Source: Sphingobacterium oryzagri (GTDB lineage: Bacteria > Bacteroidota > Bacteroidia > Sphingobacteriales > Sphingobacteriaceae). Taken from it: DNA of 64,000 nucleotides. Under the pieces are notes generated by a model, which made no database searches, had not been told where the DNA came from, and saw only the letters and a list, made by a program, of their open reading frames with translations. Shown here piece after piece: positions 42,309 through 52,681 of the stretch (the stretch's first letter is position 1; each line of letters begins with the position of its first letter). The position numbers were made by a program, and so were the translations under genes. The stretch covers positions 4,960,001 through 5,024,000 of the forward strand of contig NZ_CP117880.1 in NCBI RefSeq assembly GCF_028736175.1. Direction: 5' to 3'.

Positions 42309-42379
42309 TTCATAATTTAGGTTAATAATTGGTTAGTTAGTAAAAAATCCTGAAGCTCCCCGCTTCAGGATTTTTTTTG
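42309..42379 (+). ncRNA. 70-bp repeat, copy 2: candidate small RNA or mobile terminator
   Basis: Copy of 38752-38821 with a perfect stem CCTGAAGC/GCTTCAGG, TCCCC loop and eight T residues. Here a full promoter can be read: -33 TTTG (42291-42294), 18-bp spacer, TAATTTAG (42313-42320). As a hairpin flanked by A and T tracts it can also end both the DUF2007-like gene and the convergent SusD gene. Confidence 0.45.
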
Positions 42380-42485
42380 CAAACAGCAGCTTCGCTCAAA
42401 TGCCTTCATGAAATGATGTCAGCAATGTCCTACTCCATAAACAGTTTTCACAGGTTTGGCAACTCTTGCCAGCGAAAATTTCTTG

Positions 42486-44264
42486 CTACCAACCTGGATT
42501 TTGAATTAGCGTTGCCGACTTATTGATTTCTGTCTGCGGTATAGGCGCAAAATACATCGCTGGTAAAAAATTCGACAGAATGACATTAACCGTTTCATAG
42601 CTGTATGAACCATTAGCTTCGCGCACCACACGCATGCCTTGTACCGGTTCGTCTTCCGTAATTTCAGCTGTACGCCAACGCCTTGTATCATAATACCAAT
42701 GTCCTTCCGAGAAAAATTCGACACGATATTCATTTTGAATGATCGTTCGCAAAGCGGATTTGGAAACGCCAACCGGAATACCGAATCGTCCATTGGAACC
42801 TTCTGCAATACCTGCACGCCTTCGAATACGATTGACATAGGTGACGGCTTCTTCCACACGATCGAGCTCGTTTAGCGCTTCTGCATACCCCAACAAAATT
42901 TCCGCATAACGTATAACCGGGAGCGAGCGTTCTACCGTGACAGAAGTACCCGTAGAGTCGTTTGCCATTTTGCGATTAAAATAGCCTGATCGCGTCACGT
43001 ACGTTTGCATTCCATCGCGTGTGGGCGAGCCCGTCACCCGATCAAAGTAGCTATTGACCACTTGCAAATTTGTACCAAAACCACTTTGAAAGATCCGTGC
43101 GCCATTGTATATCACCGAATAATAGAACCTGGGATCGCGGTTTTCAAACGGGTTTTGTGCATCGTAGCCGGAATTCGGATCCGTGATTGGCAAGCCGTTT
43201 CGCATACCAAATGCACGAACCAAATTCTCCGATGGTGTGTTTTTCGGCTGTCCACCTCCTTTAGACGGTGGAAACTGGTTTGATTCTACCTCCGTACTAT
43301 TGGGTCGCATATAAGGAATAATCAATTCAGAATTTCGCCGTCCTTTGATAAATTGCGCCCAAAACCCATGCCCTGGTCGCGTGCGGTTATCTTCCACCAA
43401 CGCAAACTGACCGCCATTAATCAGACTAAGACAAGCATCTGCGGCATTTTGCCAAAGTGTAGCATCATAATTTTCAGTATAGCTTAAAAGCGCCCGATGC
43501 TCCGGGCTGGTAGCAATCGAGTTTCCGTTGTATAACGGACTAGCTATGGTAATTAAAATTCGCGCCCGAAGTGCTTGACAGGCCTCTACCGTCGCACGCC
43601 CATAATCTGCCGAAAGTTGTTGGGATTGACGCGGCAGATTAACCATGGCTTCTTCTAATTCCCGCAAGATATAATCTATGCAATCTTTGTAACTATCTCG
43701 TTCGTAAACGACCACGTCATCGATCAGCATCGGCGTATCCGTCATAAGCATGATTCCGCCATGCACCCGAACCAACGCGAAATACATAAATGCCTTTAGA
43801 TAACGTGCTTCCGCAATTAGGCGCGTTTTCAACGCTGCAGAAATCGGCGTACGCTCTACGTTGATAACAAACAAATTGGCCATCCGTATCCTTCGGTAAA
43901 ACTCACCGTAGTAGTTTGTCCAGGGCGTAGATGCCGCCGTTCGGGAGCCGGTCATCCAACCAGACTGCGGATCATTCCAATAACTAATGGAATTTGATGT
44001 CAAGCAATCTAGATTTGCCCAGTCATTGCCATAAAAAGAATTGATTGAAGCCCCTTGCTGCCCGCGGCTCACCACAACATCCTGGCCGGTTTGCGCATAA
44101 AGGTCATTTAAAAAATTTACCGTCAGTGTGCTATCGGCAAAAAGGATTTCCTCCGTGATAATCTCTGTCGATTGTTCCAGTAAATCACGCTTACATCCGG
44201 TAGAAAGTATACAAAGAAGGACCGTTACCATACCTAACTTTCTGCTAAAGTATCTTATTTTCAT
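42486..44264 (-). CDS. RagB/SusD family lipoprotein (second pair of the operon)
   Basis: A 592-residue surface lipoprotein with signal MKIRYFSRKLGMVTVLLCIL and lipobox STGC. SusD core elements are RLIAEARYLKAFMYFALVRV with HGGIMLMTDTP, LPVIRYAEILLGYAEALNEL, NEYRVEFFSEGHWYYDTRRW and the end MYFAPIPQTEINKSATLIQN. It begins 18 bp after its SusC gene and closes the minus-strand operon. The SusD of the first pair is clearly different in sequence, so the two pairs probably take up different ligands. Confidence 0.93.
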   Translation of the reverse strand: MKIRYFSRKLGMVTVLLCILSTGCKRDLLEQSTEIITEEILFADSTLTVNFLNDLYAQTGQDVVVSRGQQGASINSFYGNDWANLDCLTSNSISYWNDPQSGWMTGSRTAASTPWTNYYGEFYRRIRMANLFVINVERTPISAALKTRLIAEARYLKAFMYFALVRVHGGIMLMTDTPMLIDDVVVYERDSYKDCIDYILRELEEAMVNLPRQSQQLSADYGRATVEACQALRARILITIASPLYNGNSIATSPEHRALLSYTENYDATLWQNAADACLSLINGGQFALVEDNRTRPGHGFWAQFIKGRRNSELIIPYMRPNSTEVESNQFPPSKGGGQPKNTPSENLVRAFGMRNGLPITDPNSGYDAQNPFENRDPRFYYSVIYNGARIFQSGFGTNLQVVNSYFDRVTGSPTRDGMQTYVTRSGYFNRKMANDSTGTSVTVERSLPVIRYAEILLGYAEALNELDRVEEAVTYVNRIRRRAGIAEGSNGRFGIPVGVSKSALRTIIQNEYRVEFFSEGHWYYDTRRWRTAEITEDEPVQGMRVVREANGSYSYETVNVILSNFLPAMYFAPIPQTEINKSATLIQNPGW

Positions 44265-44282
44265 CTTGTCTTGCTTTACATG

Positions 44283-47200
44283 TTAAAAACCTAATCGCAG
44301 GCCTATGTTAAATATGCGTTGCTGCGGATATTCAGAGCCCGTGCCAGACAACGCTTCCGGATCAACTGGAACGGATATCCCCGTATATAGCAGCGCCATG
44401 TTATAGCCATTGCAGTACAAGCGCAGGTTATTGACTTTAAAGCGCTGTGTCCAGTTTTTCGAAAAAGTATAACCAAACTCAATCATCTTCCAGCGCAAAT
44501 AGTCACTGCTGGCTACCCAAAAATCAGTAGATGCCCGGATGGTACTGCCGCCTAGCACAGGCATGGTGGCATCGTCGCCCAATATAGGTGTCCACCGCCC
44601 CAAGTTAAAAGGCGCGGAGTTTCTATCTGGAAACTCGTAGGAAAGCGTGCCCCGATTGATGCGCATCAATCCGCCAAACCGCCCCTGCAAGAGTGTTGTC
44701 AAATCAAACCCTTTGTAAGAAAAGCTTAAGGTCAACCCCGTAACCATGGGCGCATAATCCGAACCCAGGTAACGCTGATCGTACAGGTCAATAATACCAT
44801 CACCGTTTAAGTCTACATACTTCAAATCCCCCACGAAGGTATTTACCATAGGCGTCTGGTTGGGCATTAATGGCAAATTATATACTTCCTCAATGCTGGA
44901 TAAATAGCCGTCGGTCACATAACCAAACATACCGCCTGTTGATCGCCCCGTATTACCCAGCCAAGGAAACCGTTGCACGCCTTCATCCATAAATTCAATA
45001 CGGTTTCGCGTGTAAGTAACCTGACCGCTTACCGACCAACCAAAGCCCGTTGAGTTGGCGTCTCGGTAAGTCGCTTCTACCTCGTAACCTCTGTTGGACA
45101 TCCGACCCAAATTAACCTGTGGAAGCGCTACGCCAATTGTTGATGGAACCGATACCCGCTCAATCAAAATATCATCCCGGTAACGTATAAAGTAATCTGC
45201 CGTTGCTGTAAATTTTCCGTTAAACAACGTAATGTCTGTACCGAGATTGAAATCGCGCTGCACCTCCCAGGAGACCTGGTTAGGAAGGCGCGGCTCCAAT
45301 GTGCCGGCTACATTACTGGTTGGTACTTCCCCAAAGTTATATCCGTCGCCCGAACCCGGCACATATACTTGTTCGTAGTTGTACACGCCACCTGTTCCAC
45401 CATCAGAACCTGTAAAACCGTAGGAAGCCCGTATTTTCCACACATCAATAAAATGCAGACTCTTCATAAAATTTTCCTGATCGATGTTCCAGGCCACGCT
45501 TAGCGCCGGAAATAGCTGGTATCGGTCGCCCTCACCGAAACGTGTAGACCCGTTGTATCCACCATTTACATTGATGATGTATTTTTTGGCGAAGTCGTAT
45601 TGAATGCGCGCGGTAATACCGCGTACACTGTAGGGATCTCGTGAAAGAACTGTGCTCGATGACGTGTAAGATGCCGTATTGGTATTATCATTGATCATAC
45701 CCATAATACTGATATTATGGTCACCTATCGACTTATCATAGTTTAAACTAAATTGCGTACTGAGTAAGGATCCGAAAGAACTTAAACCTCCTGTTCTGGC
45801 CAGCGGCCCGGTTCGAAAGAGTGTCGCACTAGTTGCCGGCACGTATGATCCGGTTACCGGATCCAAGTAGAATGTCGCAATTGTTCCAGGTGCCCGCCGC
45901 AGGTTCGTGTTATATACGTAATCTGATGCATAGGAAACCAAGCCTCTGAAGTTTAACCCCGGTGTGATAAATTCAAGATCTTGACGCAGCTCCATTACAG
46001 CAGAGATATTGTTGGTTTGCGAACGGTCATAGCCAGACAGTGTCAGGTTAGCGACAGGATTAGGCTGCGTGCTTACTCCAGGAGCCGGACCACCATACGT
46101 GCCGTTCGCATTATACACCGGATAGCCGAAAGACGACTGTGCCCCACCCCAAAGCGTACCGAATGTGGTAGCGCCACTGTTCCAGCCGAAGTCATAGGGA
46201 CCATTGACGGTCTGAAAGCGTCCCGAGATATCAAACCTGACCTTCGTGGATTGCGAAGGCGAGAAATCTAAATTGGAGCGAAAGGTATAACGATTGGCAA
46301 AATAATCATTATTGTAACCTTGTCCCTGACTAAAATTTTTGTATGTTCCGCCTTGTGTATAATAGCCCGCAGTTACGTTATACCGCGCTCGCTCTGAACC
46401 GCCGGTCACATTAAATGAACTGGTGTTCATCCGCGAATAGGGCTTCATCAATTCGCTCCACCAGTCTACATAAGGATAAGCGTACGGATCAGCGTTGGTT
46501 ACATAATTCTGGAAATTGTCTCCTCCGAAAAATCGAGGATACTCGGTCGTCGGGTTCAAGCCTCGGTTATAGCTAGTTTCGCGGAGCAAACTCAAGGTTT
46601 CATAGACACCATTGTTTCTGAACGCTTCCGTATTCATCGTGATACCAGTTTCGTTGGACACACTAAATGCCGGCCGACCAGTCTGCCCACGCTTCGTTTT
46701 GATGATCAACACGCCGTTTGCGCCCCGCACACCATAAACCGCCGTCGTCGACGCATCTTTTAGCAAGGAGAGGCTCTCAATCTCGTTAGGGTCAATCTGG
46801 CTCAGCTGATCGTAGGTAAACTCCACATCATCAATGATGATAAGCGGTGACGTAGCCTGTATAAACGATTCTGATGTTGTGCCTAAAGCCATTGTGTTAA
46901 CACCCCTAATCTGAAATCGCGCGCCGTCCTGCCCTGGTCGTCCACTCGTTTGCTGCGACAGGAAACCCGGTAAACGACCCATCAAGTTATTTTGTAAACT
47001 GGCTGACGGACTTTGGTTAATCGCTTCGCCGGAAATGGTACTGACCGCTCCTGTTAACGTCGCCCGACTTTGCTGACCAAACCCGATAACGACAACTTCT
47101 TCTATCCCGGATAAATCTTTTTGTAAAACAATACTGATCGTCGATGTACGGGCATTTATCGGGACTTCTTTCTGGAAATATCCGACGTATCGGACAACGA

Positions 47201-47423
47201 GAACTTCACCCGCGTCAGCTTCTATTCTCAGCGTAAATTTACCGTTGTTATCCGTACTGGTGCCCCGGGTGGCATGCTTCTTTTCATAAATAGTCACTCC
47301 GGATAAAGGCTCATTATCTTCATTCATTACTTCGCCTTGTATCGTTCTCGACACCGTTCCCTGCGCGAAAGAAGCAAGGCATGCCGTAAATAGCGAAGCA
47401 ACGATCAATATAATATTCTTCAT
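44283..47423 (-). CDS. SusC/RagA family outer membrane transporter (second pair)
   Basis: A 1046-residue TonB-dependent transporter with signal peptide MKNIILIVASLFTACLASFA. The carboxypeptidase-regulatory-like domain (IQGEVMNEDNEPLSGVTIYE) is at about 27-110. EEVVVIGFGQQSRATLTGAV and the plug signatures SPSASLQNNLMGRLPGFLSQ, FQIRGVNTMALG and LSLLKDASTTAVYGVRGANG follow. The barrel ends QQRIFNIGLRLGF. It sits between SusD of pair one and SusD of pair two in one run of genes. Confidence 0.95.
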   Translation of the reverse strand: MKNIILIVASLFTACLASFAQGTVSRTIQGEVMNEDNEPLSGVTIYEKKHATRGTSTDNNGKFTLRIEADAGEVLVVRYVGYFQKEVPINARTSTISIVLQKDLSGIEEVVVIGFGQQSRATLTGAVSTISGEAINQSPSASLQNNLMGRLPGFLSQQTSGRPGQDGARFQIRGVNTMALGTTSESFIQATSPLIIIDDVEFTYDQLSQIDPNEIESLSLLKDASTTAVYGVRGANGVLIIKTKRGQTGRPAFSVSNETGITMNTEAFRNNGVYETLSLLRETSYNRGLNPTTEYPRFFGGDNFQNYVTNADPYAYPYVDWWSELMKPYSRMNTSSFNVTGGSERARYNVTAGYYTQGGTYKNFSQGQGYNNDYFANRYTFRSNLDFSPSQSTKVRFDISGRFQTVNGPYDFGWNSGATTFGTLWGGAQSSFGYPVYNANGTYGGPAPGVSTQPNPVANLTLSGYDRSQTNNISAVMELRQDLEFITPGLNFRGLVSYASDYVYNTNLRRAPGTIATFYLDPVTGSYVPATSATLFRTGPLARTGGLSSFGSLLSTQFSLNYDKSIGDHNISIMGMINDNTNTASYTSSSTVLSRDPYSVRGITARIQYDFAKKYIINVNGGYNGSTRFGEGDRYQLFPALSVAWNIDQENFMKSLHFIDVWKIRASYGFTGSDGGTGGVYNYEQVYVPGSGDGYNFGEVPTSNVAGTLEPRLPNQVSWEVQRDFNLGTDITLFNGKFTATADYFIRYRDDILIERVSVPSTIGVALPQVNLGRMSNRGYEVEATYRDANSTGFGWSVSGQVTYTRNRIEFMDEGVQRFPWLGNTGRSTGGMFGYVTDGYLSSIEEVYNLPLMPNQTPMVNTFVGDLKYVDLNGDGIIDLYDQRYLGSDYAPMVTGLTLSFSYKGFDLTTLLQGRFGGLMRINRGTLSYEFPDRNSAPFNLGRWTPILGDDATMPVLGGSTIRASTDFWVASSDYLRWKMIEFGYTFSKNWTQRFKVNNLRLYCNGYNMALLYTGISVPVDPEALSGTGSEYPQQRIFNIGLRLGF

Positions 47424-47443
47424 ACTCATAATTAGTTAGTTTA

Positions 47444-49267
47444 TTAGTTCCATTCAGGATTTTGCACCATGGCTCGGTTACTACTCATTTCGTTAAATGG
47501 AATGGGGTATAGATTCATTTTTGGCGCGATATAGTATGGTGTAAAAACGCTAACGCGATTGTAACTCAACCGCCCATCTGCCGCCCTGGTAATCTGTATA
47601 CCATACAATGGCGAGGCAAAGACTTCGCCCGCAATGTTCCATCGACGGATATCAAAAAATCGATGCTCCTCAAAAGCCAATTCTACACGGCGTTCCTGTC
47701 TAATTCGGCTACGCATCTGGCTCTGCGAAAGTCCCGCTGGCAGATTAGGCATTCCCACCCGGCTACGCACCTGATTTATCGCGGTGTACACTTGCTGCAC
47801 AGGTCCTGCCGCTTCGTTTTGTGCTTCTGCATAATTCAACAGTATTTCAGCATACCGCATGTACGGAAAATTGTGATTGGCATTGGCGCGTGCCGTCTGG
47901 TTACCATTATCCGTGAGAAACTTCCGCATGTAGTAGCCCGTTCTCGTTTCTGTGCTGTTTACGTTTCCGTAACCTTGTGGGCGGTCGAGCCCGCCATCAA
48001 AAGTCTCGACAGATCGCCCCGTCCAGGGCATGCCATTAACAAAGACGCTCCCTGCAAGACGTGGATCCCGATTGTAATAGGGATTAGACGCGTCATATCC
48101 AGAATTGGAAGCTGAAATTTCCAGGCCGTTACGCATTTCAAACGCATCGACAAAATTTTGAGTGGGATTCGTTTTTCCAAGATCGCCGCGTTGATTTCCT
48201 ACAGGGCCATTGAGCTGTTCAAGTATTTGATTAGTTCCAGACATCCGCGCCAGAATAATTTCATTGTTAAACCGGGTAGAAAAAATATTTAAAAAGCGAT
48301 TAACATAGGTCGCGTAATTGGCATCTGCGCTCATATGACGTACATTCGTGCTGTTAACGTGTGCCGTAGCCGTAGCTGTATGCAACGAATAGGCAAACGT
48401 TTGGTTATTCACATTTTCTATAAAACGTCTCGCCGCATCAGCCGCTAGCGCCCACTTGTCTAACGCTCCTGATGGATTATGCAACGGGCTGGCGGCATAG
48501 AGATACAAACGCGATTTCAACCCCCAGACGAAACCCTGGCTGACACGCCCAAACTCCGCCGCAAAAACCGGACTGCCACCATTCGAACCGCGCAAGTCTG
48601 GATAAGCTTCGTCCAGTTGCTGCTCAATATAATCTACGCATTCCTGAAAAGAATTGCGTGGCACTTGAATCTGCGTGTCATATTCGAATATGGTATCACC
48701 AATAATTGGCACGCCCCCCCATCGCTTCAGTAATTCGAAATAAAAGATAGCCCGCAATACTTTTGCTTCGGCGATCAATCGGTTTTCCAGCCCCGCTTCA
48801 CTAAAAGGAACGACGTGTATATTTTTCAAAAAGATGTTAACCTTGCGAATGCCGGCGTAATTGCTACTCCAAACATTATCGGGAAGAACAAAGGTGTCAA
48901 AACTTCCACGTTGGTAAAACTCAATATTATCTCCCTCGGCGTTGGCCACAGCGTCATCACTGCCCGCATCCAAAATGTTGGCGGATAAGCTGAGAACGCC
49001 GACAATACCCGAGCCAGTTGTGGTGGTTCCAATGCGGTTGAAGCCTTGCGGAAGGTTGGAGTAAATATTATTATGAAAATTGACGGCATTTACGCCAAGT
49101 GAATCGGTCGGATCAAAAACGATATCTATCCCGGGTACTTCCAGCGGATAGTCTTCGATGGTTTTCGTACAATGCGAATTTAATAGCAGGACGATGCTAC
49201 ACAAGAGACCGAACAGCCAGCGCATCAGCGTGTTAAGGTTAGGACGTTGGTATGTGGTAAATTTCAT
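47444..49267 (-). CDS. RagB/SusD family lipoprotein (first pair of the operon)
   Basis: A 607-residue surface lipoprotein. The start at MKFTTYQRPNLNTLMRW is used because the longer frame (49315) overlaps the end of the upstream SusC gene and would bury the signal. Lipobox LLNSHC follows the hydrophobic stretch. SusD features are LIAEAKVLRAIFYFELLKRW with GGVPIIGDTI, FPYMRYAEILLNYAEAQNEA, RQERRVELAFEEHRFFDIRR and MNLYPIPFNEMSSNRAMVQN. Confidence 0.93.
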   Translation of the reverse strand: MKFTTYQRPNLNTLMRWLFGLLCSIVLLLNSHCTKTIEDYPLEVPGIDIVFDPTDSLGVNAVNFHNNIYSNLPQGFNRIGTTTTGSGIVGVLSLSANILDAGSDDAVANAEGDNIEFYQRGSFDTFVLPDNVWSSNYAGIRKVNIFLKNIHVVPFSEAGLENRLIAEAKVLRAIFYFELLKRWGGVPIIGDTIFEYDTQIQVPRNSFQECVDYIEQQLDEAYPDLRGSNGGSPVFAAEFGRVSQGFVWGLKSRLYLYAASPLHNPSGALDKWALAADAARRFIENVNNQTFAYSLHTATATAHVNSTNVRHMSADANYATYVNRFLNIFSTRFNNEIILARMSGTNQILEQLNGPVGNQRGDLGKTNPTQNFVDAFEMRNGLEISASNSGYDASNPYYNRDPRLAGSVFVNGMPWTGRSVETFDGGLDRPQGYGNVNSTETRTGYYMRKFLTDNGNQTARANANHNFPYMRYAEILLNYAEAQNEAAGPVQQVYTAINQVRSRVGMPNLPAGLSQSQMRSRIRQERRVELAFEEHRFFDIRRWNIAGEVFASPLYGIQITRAADGRLSYNRVSVFTPYYIAPKMNLYPIPFNEMSSNRAMVQNPEWN

Positions 49268-49304
49268 GATGTTTTCATTTTTGGGGTTACAAAAAGGGCA
49301 AATC

Positions 49305-52166
49305 CTACAATCCAATGGTTACTCCTGCGTTTATAATGCGCTTGTTGGGCGAATAGCCCATCCCCGATTCCGGATCAAAATAATCGAGCGGCGTCCAGGT
49401 CATCAGATTCTGTCCGTTTACGAAGAGACGCAGCGATTGCAGGCGTATGCGCTGCAGAAAAGCGTGCGGAAGGCTGTAGCCCACCTCCATATTCTTCAGT
49501 CGGAGATAGCTGGCATCACGCAACCAAAAGCTGGAATTTTGCGTGTTATTTATGTTGGGACCTAAAGAAAGGCGCGGCAACGCAGCGTCCTCCATGTTCG
49601 TTGGCGTCCACCTGTTTTCTGTCGTGTAATCCAGCACATATCCTGCACCGTTCACGAAAGCCGACATTTCCAACGGGTTCAACATCATCGGCGTGTTCTT
49701 TGCGCCCTGAAACAGCACAGACAGGTCGAGCCCTTTGTAATGGAAACCAAAGTTAAGTCCGTAAAAAATAGTAGGTTTGTCACCCGCGATCACCTTTTGA
49801 TCATATTGGTTGATCACACCATCTCCGTTGAGGTCGCGATAGTAAATATCTCCTGGTTGTAACGAATAGCCCGCTATAGTGGGCAAGCTTGAAGCCTGCG
49901 CTGCTGACTCCACCAGCCCGAGCGATTCATAGCCAAATATTTGGGTTTGATACCCTCCTTCACTATATCCCCATTCGTAGGGATAATACCCTTCATTTCG
50001 ATCGATAATACGGCTTTTCGCGATATTGAAATTTCCGCCGACGTGGTAACCAAATCCGCCCGATGTCTCGCGACGATGTTGCATGCTCAATTCCCAACCA
50101 TAGTAACGCGTTTGTCCTAAGTTTTGCTCGCGCAATGTTTGACCGATTACTCCGGAGTAAAGGTTATTGAAAGGACTAATCACCTCGTCGTAGAAGTGGT
50201 TATTATAATACTCTGCTGTTAGTTGAAGCGTATTTTTAAATAACCCAAATTCGATACCCATGTCATATTTCAGCGCACGCTCATAGTTTATGCTCGGATT
50301 GGCTAAAAAGTTCTCCATCGTTCCCAAAACGTTGGTCGAGCTTGCACCGAAATTGTAGCCGGTCGTGTTTAAGGTATAGCCTTGTATATGCGCGAAATAA
50401 CCGCTGTTTACATTGGTAGCATTTTTTCCGACAGATCCACGTAACTTTAATAAACTAAGCGTATTATTTTCTGATGGGAACCAGGATTCGTTACTAGCGA
50501 TCCACCCTAGCCCAACGGCAGGCAGTAATATCCATCGATTTTCTTCCGGATAACGGTTTACCGACGCATAGCTTAAGCCAAGCTCCGCGATATATCGATC
50601 GCGAAAGCTGTAGTTAGCGCTTAAACCGAAAGTATGGTTTACGTTAGCCAGCTGCGTATAGCTTTCGTTATACAAATCGTAATAATAAGTAGCCATACTG
50701 CGGATTTTGTGTCCGTTCCATGATTTATCATACCCTAGCAATCCGCTGAAGTAGTTTCTATTAAATTGATCAGTGATGGAAGGCACACCAATATTTGCCG
50801 TTACGAAACCAGGTGCTAAGATGGGGCTGTATACAATCTCCCCATTGGCATTTCGACTTATGCCAAAGGTCGGCGGATTTACCACACGGTTTATACTCCT
50901 GTTATAAAAGTTAGAAATCGAGGCAACTGCCTTTGCCCACAAACCGTCTGTAATATCTTCCAGATTAAAATGCAGATCGATGTCTGTATTGATCCGCCGA
51001 ACCGACCCAGTGATATAACCCGAACTTAATGCACTACCCACCGCATTTCTTGTCCAGGCCGGCGTACCTGAAAAGGTATTGTCCGGGTTATAGATCGGGT
51101 GAATAGTCCGCGGCTGGAAGAACGCTCGATTGATCGATGTTGCTAGCGTACCGCCCGGCTCGTTGTATGTTTCAAACCCCGCGAAAATATGAAAGCCTAC
51201 AGACAGCATCTTGCTGAAACTGATTCGGCCATTACCACGCAGGTTATACCGATCATAGGGATTGCTGGTATTGTAGACTTTATCCGGGTTATCCACTAAA
51301 TTCCCTCCCTGGCCGAAATATTCTCCAGATAAAAAATAGTTGAAGGTTTCCCCCCTTCCGGAAAAATTTACGTTATACCGTGACTGGGCACTGCTTGGCT
51401 GATAGATGGCGCCATAATATTCGGCATAGGGCTGAAAAAAAGGATCATTCGTGCCATTTCTGTACGCTTCCAACGCGCTATTGGAAAAAGCAGGCGTAGC
51501 ACGAGGGTTACTGTTTAGCTGCGCTTCGTTGTATAAAGAGGCATACGTGTAAGCATCGACAAAGTTAAACCGTTTTAAATCTTCGAGAAAACCCCACTGC
51601 GCATCAAAGGACGCTTCGAATGGCCGATGTTTAGACTGATCCTTGGTCGTTATATACACGACGCCATTCGCCGAGCGATTACCAAACATACTGGTAGAAA
51701 GGGCGTCCTTCATCACGGTTACCTGATCAATATCGTTAAAATTGATTGCGGTAAAATCACGAATAATACCATCCACGACCACAATCGGCGTGCGCCCACG
51801 AAGTGTCATGGCCGCCTTATCAAAATTTGAGCCCGCGCGTCCGGAATTTTGCCTCGTAAACAAGCCGGGCAGTCGTCCGGAAAGCGCGTTAGAAAGATCC
51901 GCGACCGGATGACTGCGCAAGACTTCGCCATCGATCGACGATAATCCAGCTACATTGACCTGCTTAGGCATCTTGCGAAACCAGACATCCACCAGCTCTT
52001 CCTGAGAATTGCTGAACAATGTATCCGTTATTGTTTGATCGGGTATGGTGTCCGTAACGATTCGTGCTGCTCGCCCGCTCGGCAGGCCAACAGCAAGACA
52101 AGGGAGAAACAAGGAAGCAGCCCATAAAACACACTTAAATAATTGTTGTATCCAATGCATCATCAT
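49305..52166 (-). CDS. Short SusC-like transporter lacking the N-terminal beta-sandwich
   Basis: A 953-residue TonB-linked transporter, first SusC of the operon. After the signal region (CVLWAASLFLPCLAVG) the protein goes almost directly to VDVWFRKMPKQVNVAGLSSI and the plug (HPVADLSNALSGRLPGLFTR, MTLRGRTPIVVVDGIIRDF, VTVMKDALSTSMFGNRSANG). The carboxypeptidase-regulatory-like domain of about 90 residues, present in the other SusC proteins here, is missing. The barrel is complete and ends RIINAGVTIGL. The start is one of three consecutive ATG codons. It is followed by its SusD gene. Confidence 0.92.
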   Translation of the reverse strand: MMMHWIQQLFKCVLWAASLFLPCLAVGLPSGRAARIVTDTIPDQTITDTLFSNSQEELVDVWFRKMPKQVNVAGLSSIDGEVLRSHPVADLSNALSGRLPGLFTRQNSGRAGSNFDKAAMTLRGRTPIVVVDGIIRDFTAINFNDIDQVTVMKDALSTSMFGNRSANGVVYITTKDQSKHRPFEASFDAQWGFLEDLKRFNFVDAYTYASLYNEAQLNSNPRATPAFSNSALEAYRNGTNDPFFQPYAEYYGAIYQPSSAQSRYNVNFSGRGETFNYFLSGEYFGQGGNLVDNPDKVYNTSNPYDRYNLRGNGRISFSKMLSVGFHIFAGFETYNEPGGTLATSINRAFFQPRTIHPIYNPDNTFSGTPAWTRNAVGSALSSGYITGSVRRINTDIDLHFNLEDITDGLWAKAVASISNFYNRSINRVVNPPTFGISRNANGEIVYSPILAPGFVTANIGVPSITDQFNRNYFSGLLGYDKSWNGHKIRSMATYYYDLYNESYTQLANVNHTFGLSANYSFRDRYIAELGLSYASVNRYPEENRWILLPAVGLGWIASNESWFPSENNTLSLLKLRGSVGKNATNVNSGYFAHIQGYTLNTTGYNFGASSTNVLGTMENFLANPSINYERALKYDMGIEFGLFKNTLQLTAEYYNNHFYDEVISPFNNLYSGVIGQTLREQNLGQTRYYGWELSMQHRRETSGGFGYHVGGNFNIAKSRIIDRNEGYYPYEWGYSEGGYQTQIFGYESLGLVESAAQASSLPTIAGYSLQPGDIYYRDLNGDGVINQYDQKVIAGDKPTIFYGLNFGFHYKGLDLSVLFQGAKNTPMMLNPLEMSAFVNGAGYVLDYTTENRWTPTNMEDAALPRLSLGPNINNTQNSSFWLRDASYLRLKNMEVGYSLPHAFLQRIRLQSLRLFVNGQNLMTWTPLDYFDPESGMGYSPNKRIINAGVTIGL

Positions 52167-52186
52167 AAATTTTAAATAATCAGTAG

Positions 52187-52681
52187 CTAGTTAGACGTTG
52201 CGTTTGCCGCAACCAAACCATTGGGCCGGCCATTAGATTGGCAGACTACATGAAAGTTCTTCGCCAGAATACGCTCCTTTTGCTGAGCAGTAAGTTCAAC
52301 TTTACCCTGGGCACTATTTGTATTGCTAAAGGTGTGGCTCTCCAGCAAGAGAATAACTTCGCCCGGCGATGCCATCTGGCCGGCAACGATTTGCAGATTA
52401 GTGGGTACGTTGGGCGCCTCTAAAACGGTGAAATACACATCGTAATACAACTCATTGTTGGTCATCAGCCAAAGTTTCGCTGTCGCCCGGCTTGTGCCGT
52501 TAGGATCGTTTATGAGTGGATTGTTGCCCGTTAGAAAAAACGTTTCCGTATACTCTACAAACTCATGGGAGGTTGTATATTCTTTTTTGCAGCTCGCCCA
52601 CAACAAGGCTACACAAAGAAAAAAAGGAGCAAACAACGGCAGGCGGAAATTAAATAGAATGTGTAAGGAGATTTTTTTCAT
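52187..52681 (-). CDS. CHRD-like lipoprotein, first gene of the SusCD operon
   Basis: A 164-residue lipoprotein (hydrophobic PLFAPFFLCVALLWASC, lipobox WASC). The mature part resembles a divergent CHRD domain: TSRATAKLWLMTNNELYYDV with YFTVLEA, then GEVILLLESH and the end LTAQQKERILAKNFHVVCQS followed by NGRPNGLVAA, where CHRD domains have a YVNVHT-PxGEIRGQ block. It starts the operon, 20 bp before the SusC gene, so it is probably a surface accessory to that transporter. Role unknown. Confidence 0.7.
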   Translation of the reverse strand: MKKISLHILFNFRLPLFAPFFLCVALLWASCKKEYTTSHEFVEYTETFFLTGNNPLINDPNGTSRATAKLWLMTNNELYYDVYFTVLEAPNVPTNLQIVAGQMASPGEVILLLESHTFSNTNSAQGKVELTAQQKERILAKNFHVVCQSNGRPNGLVAANATSN

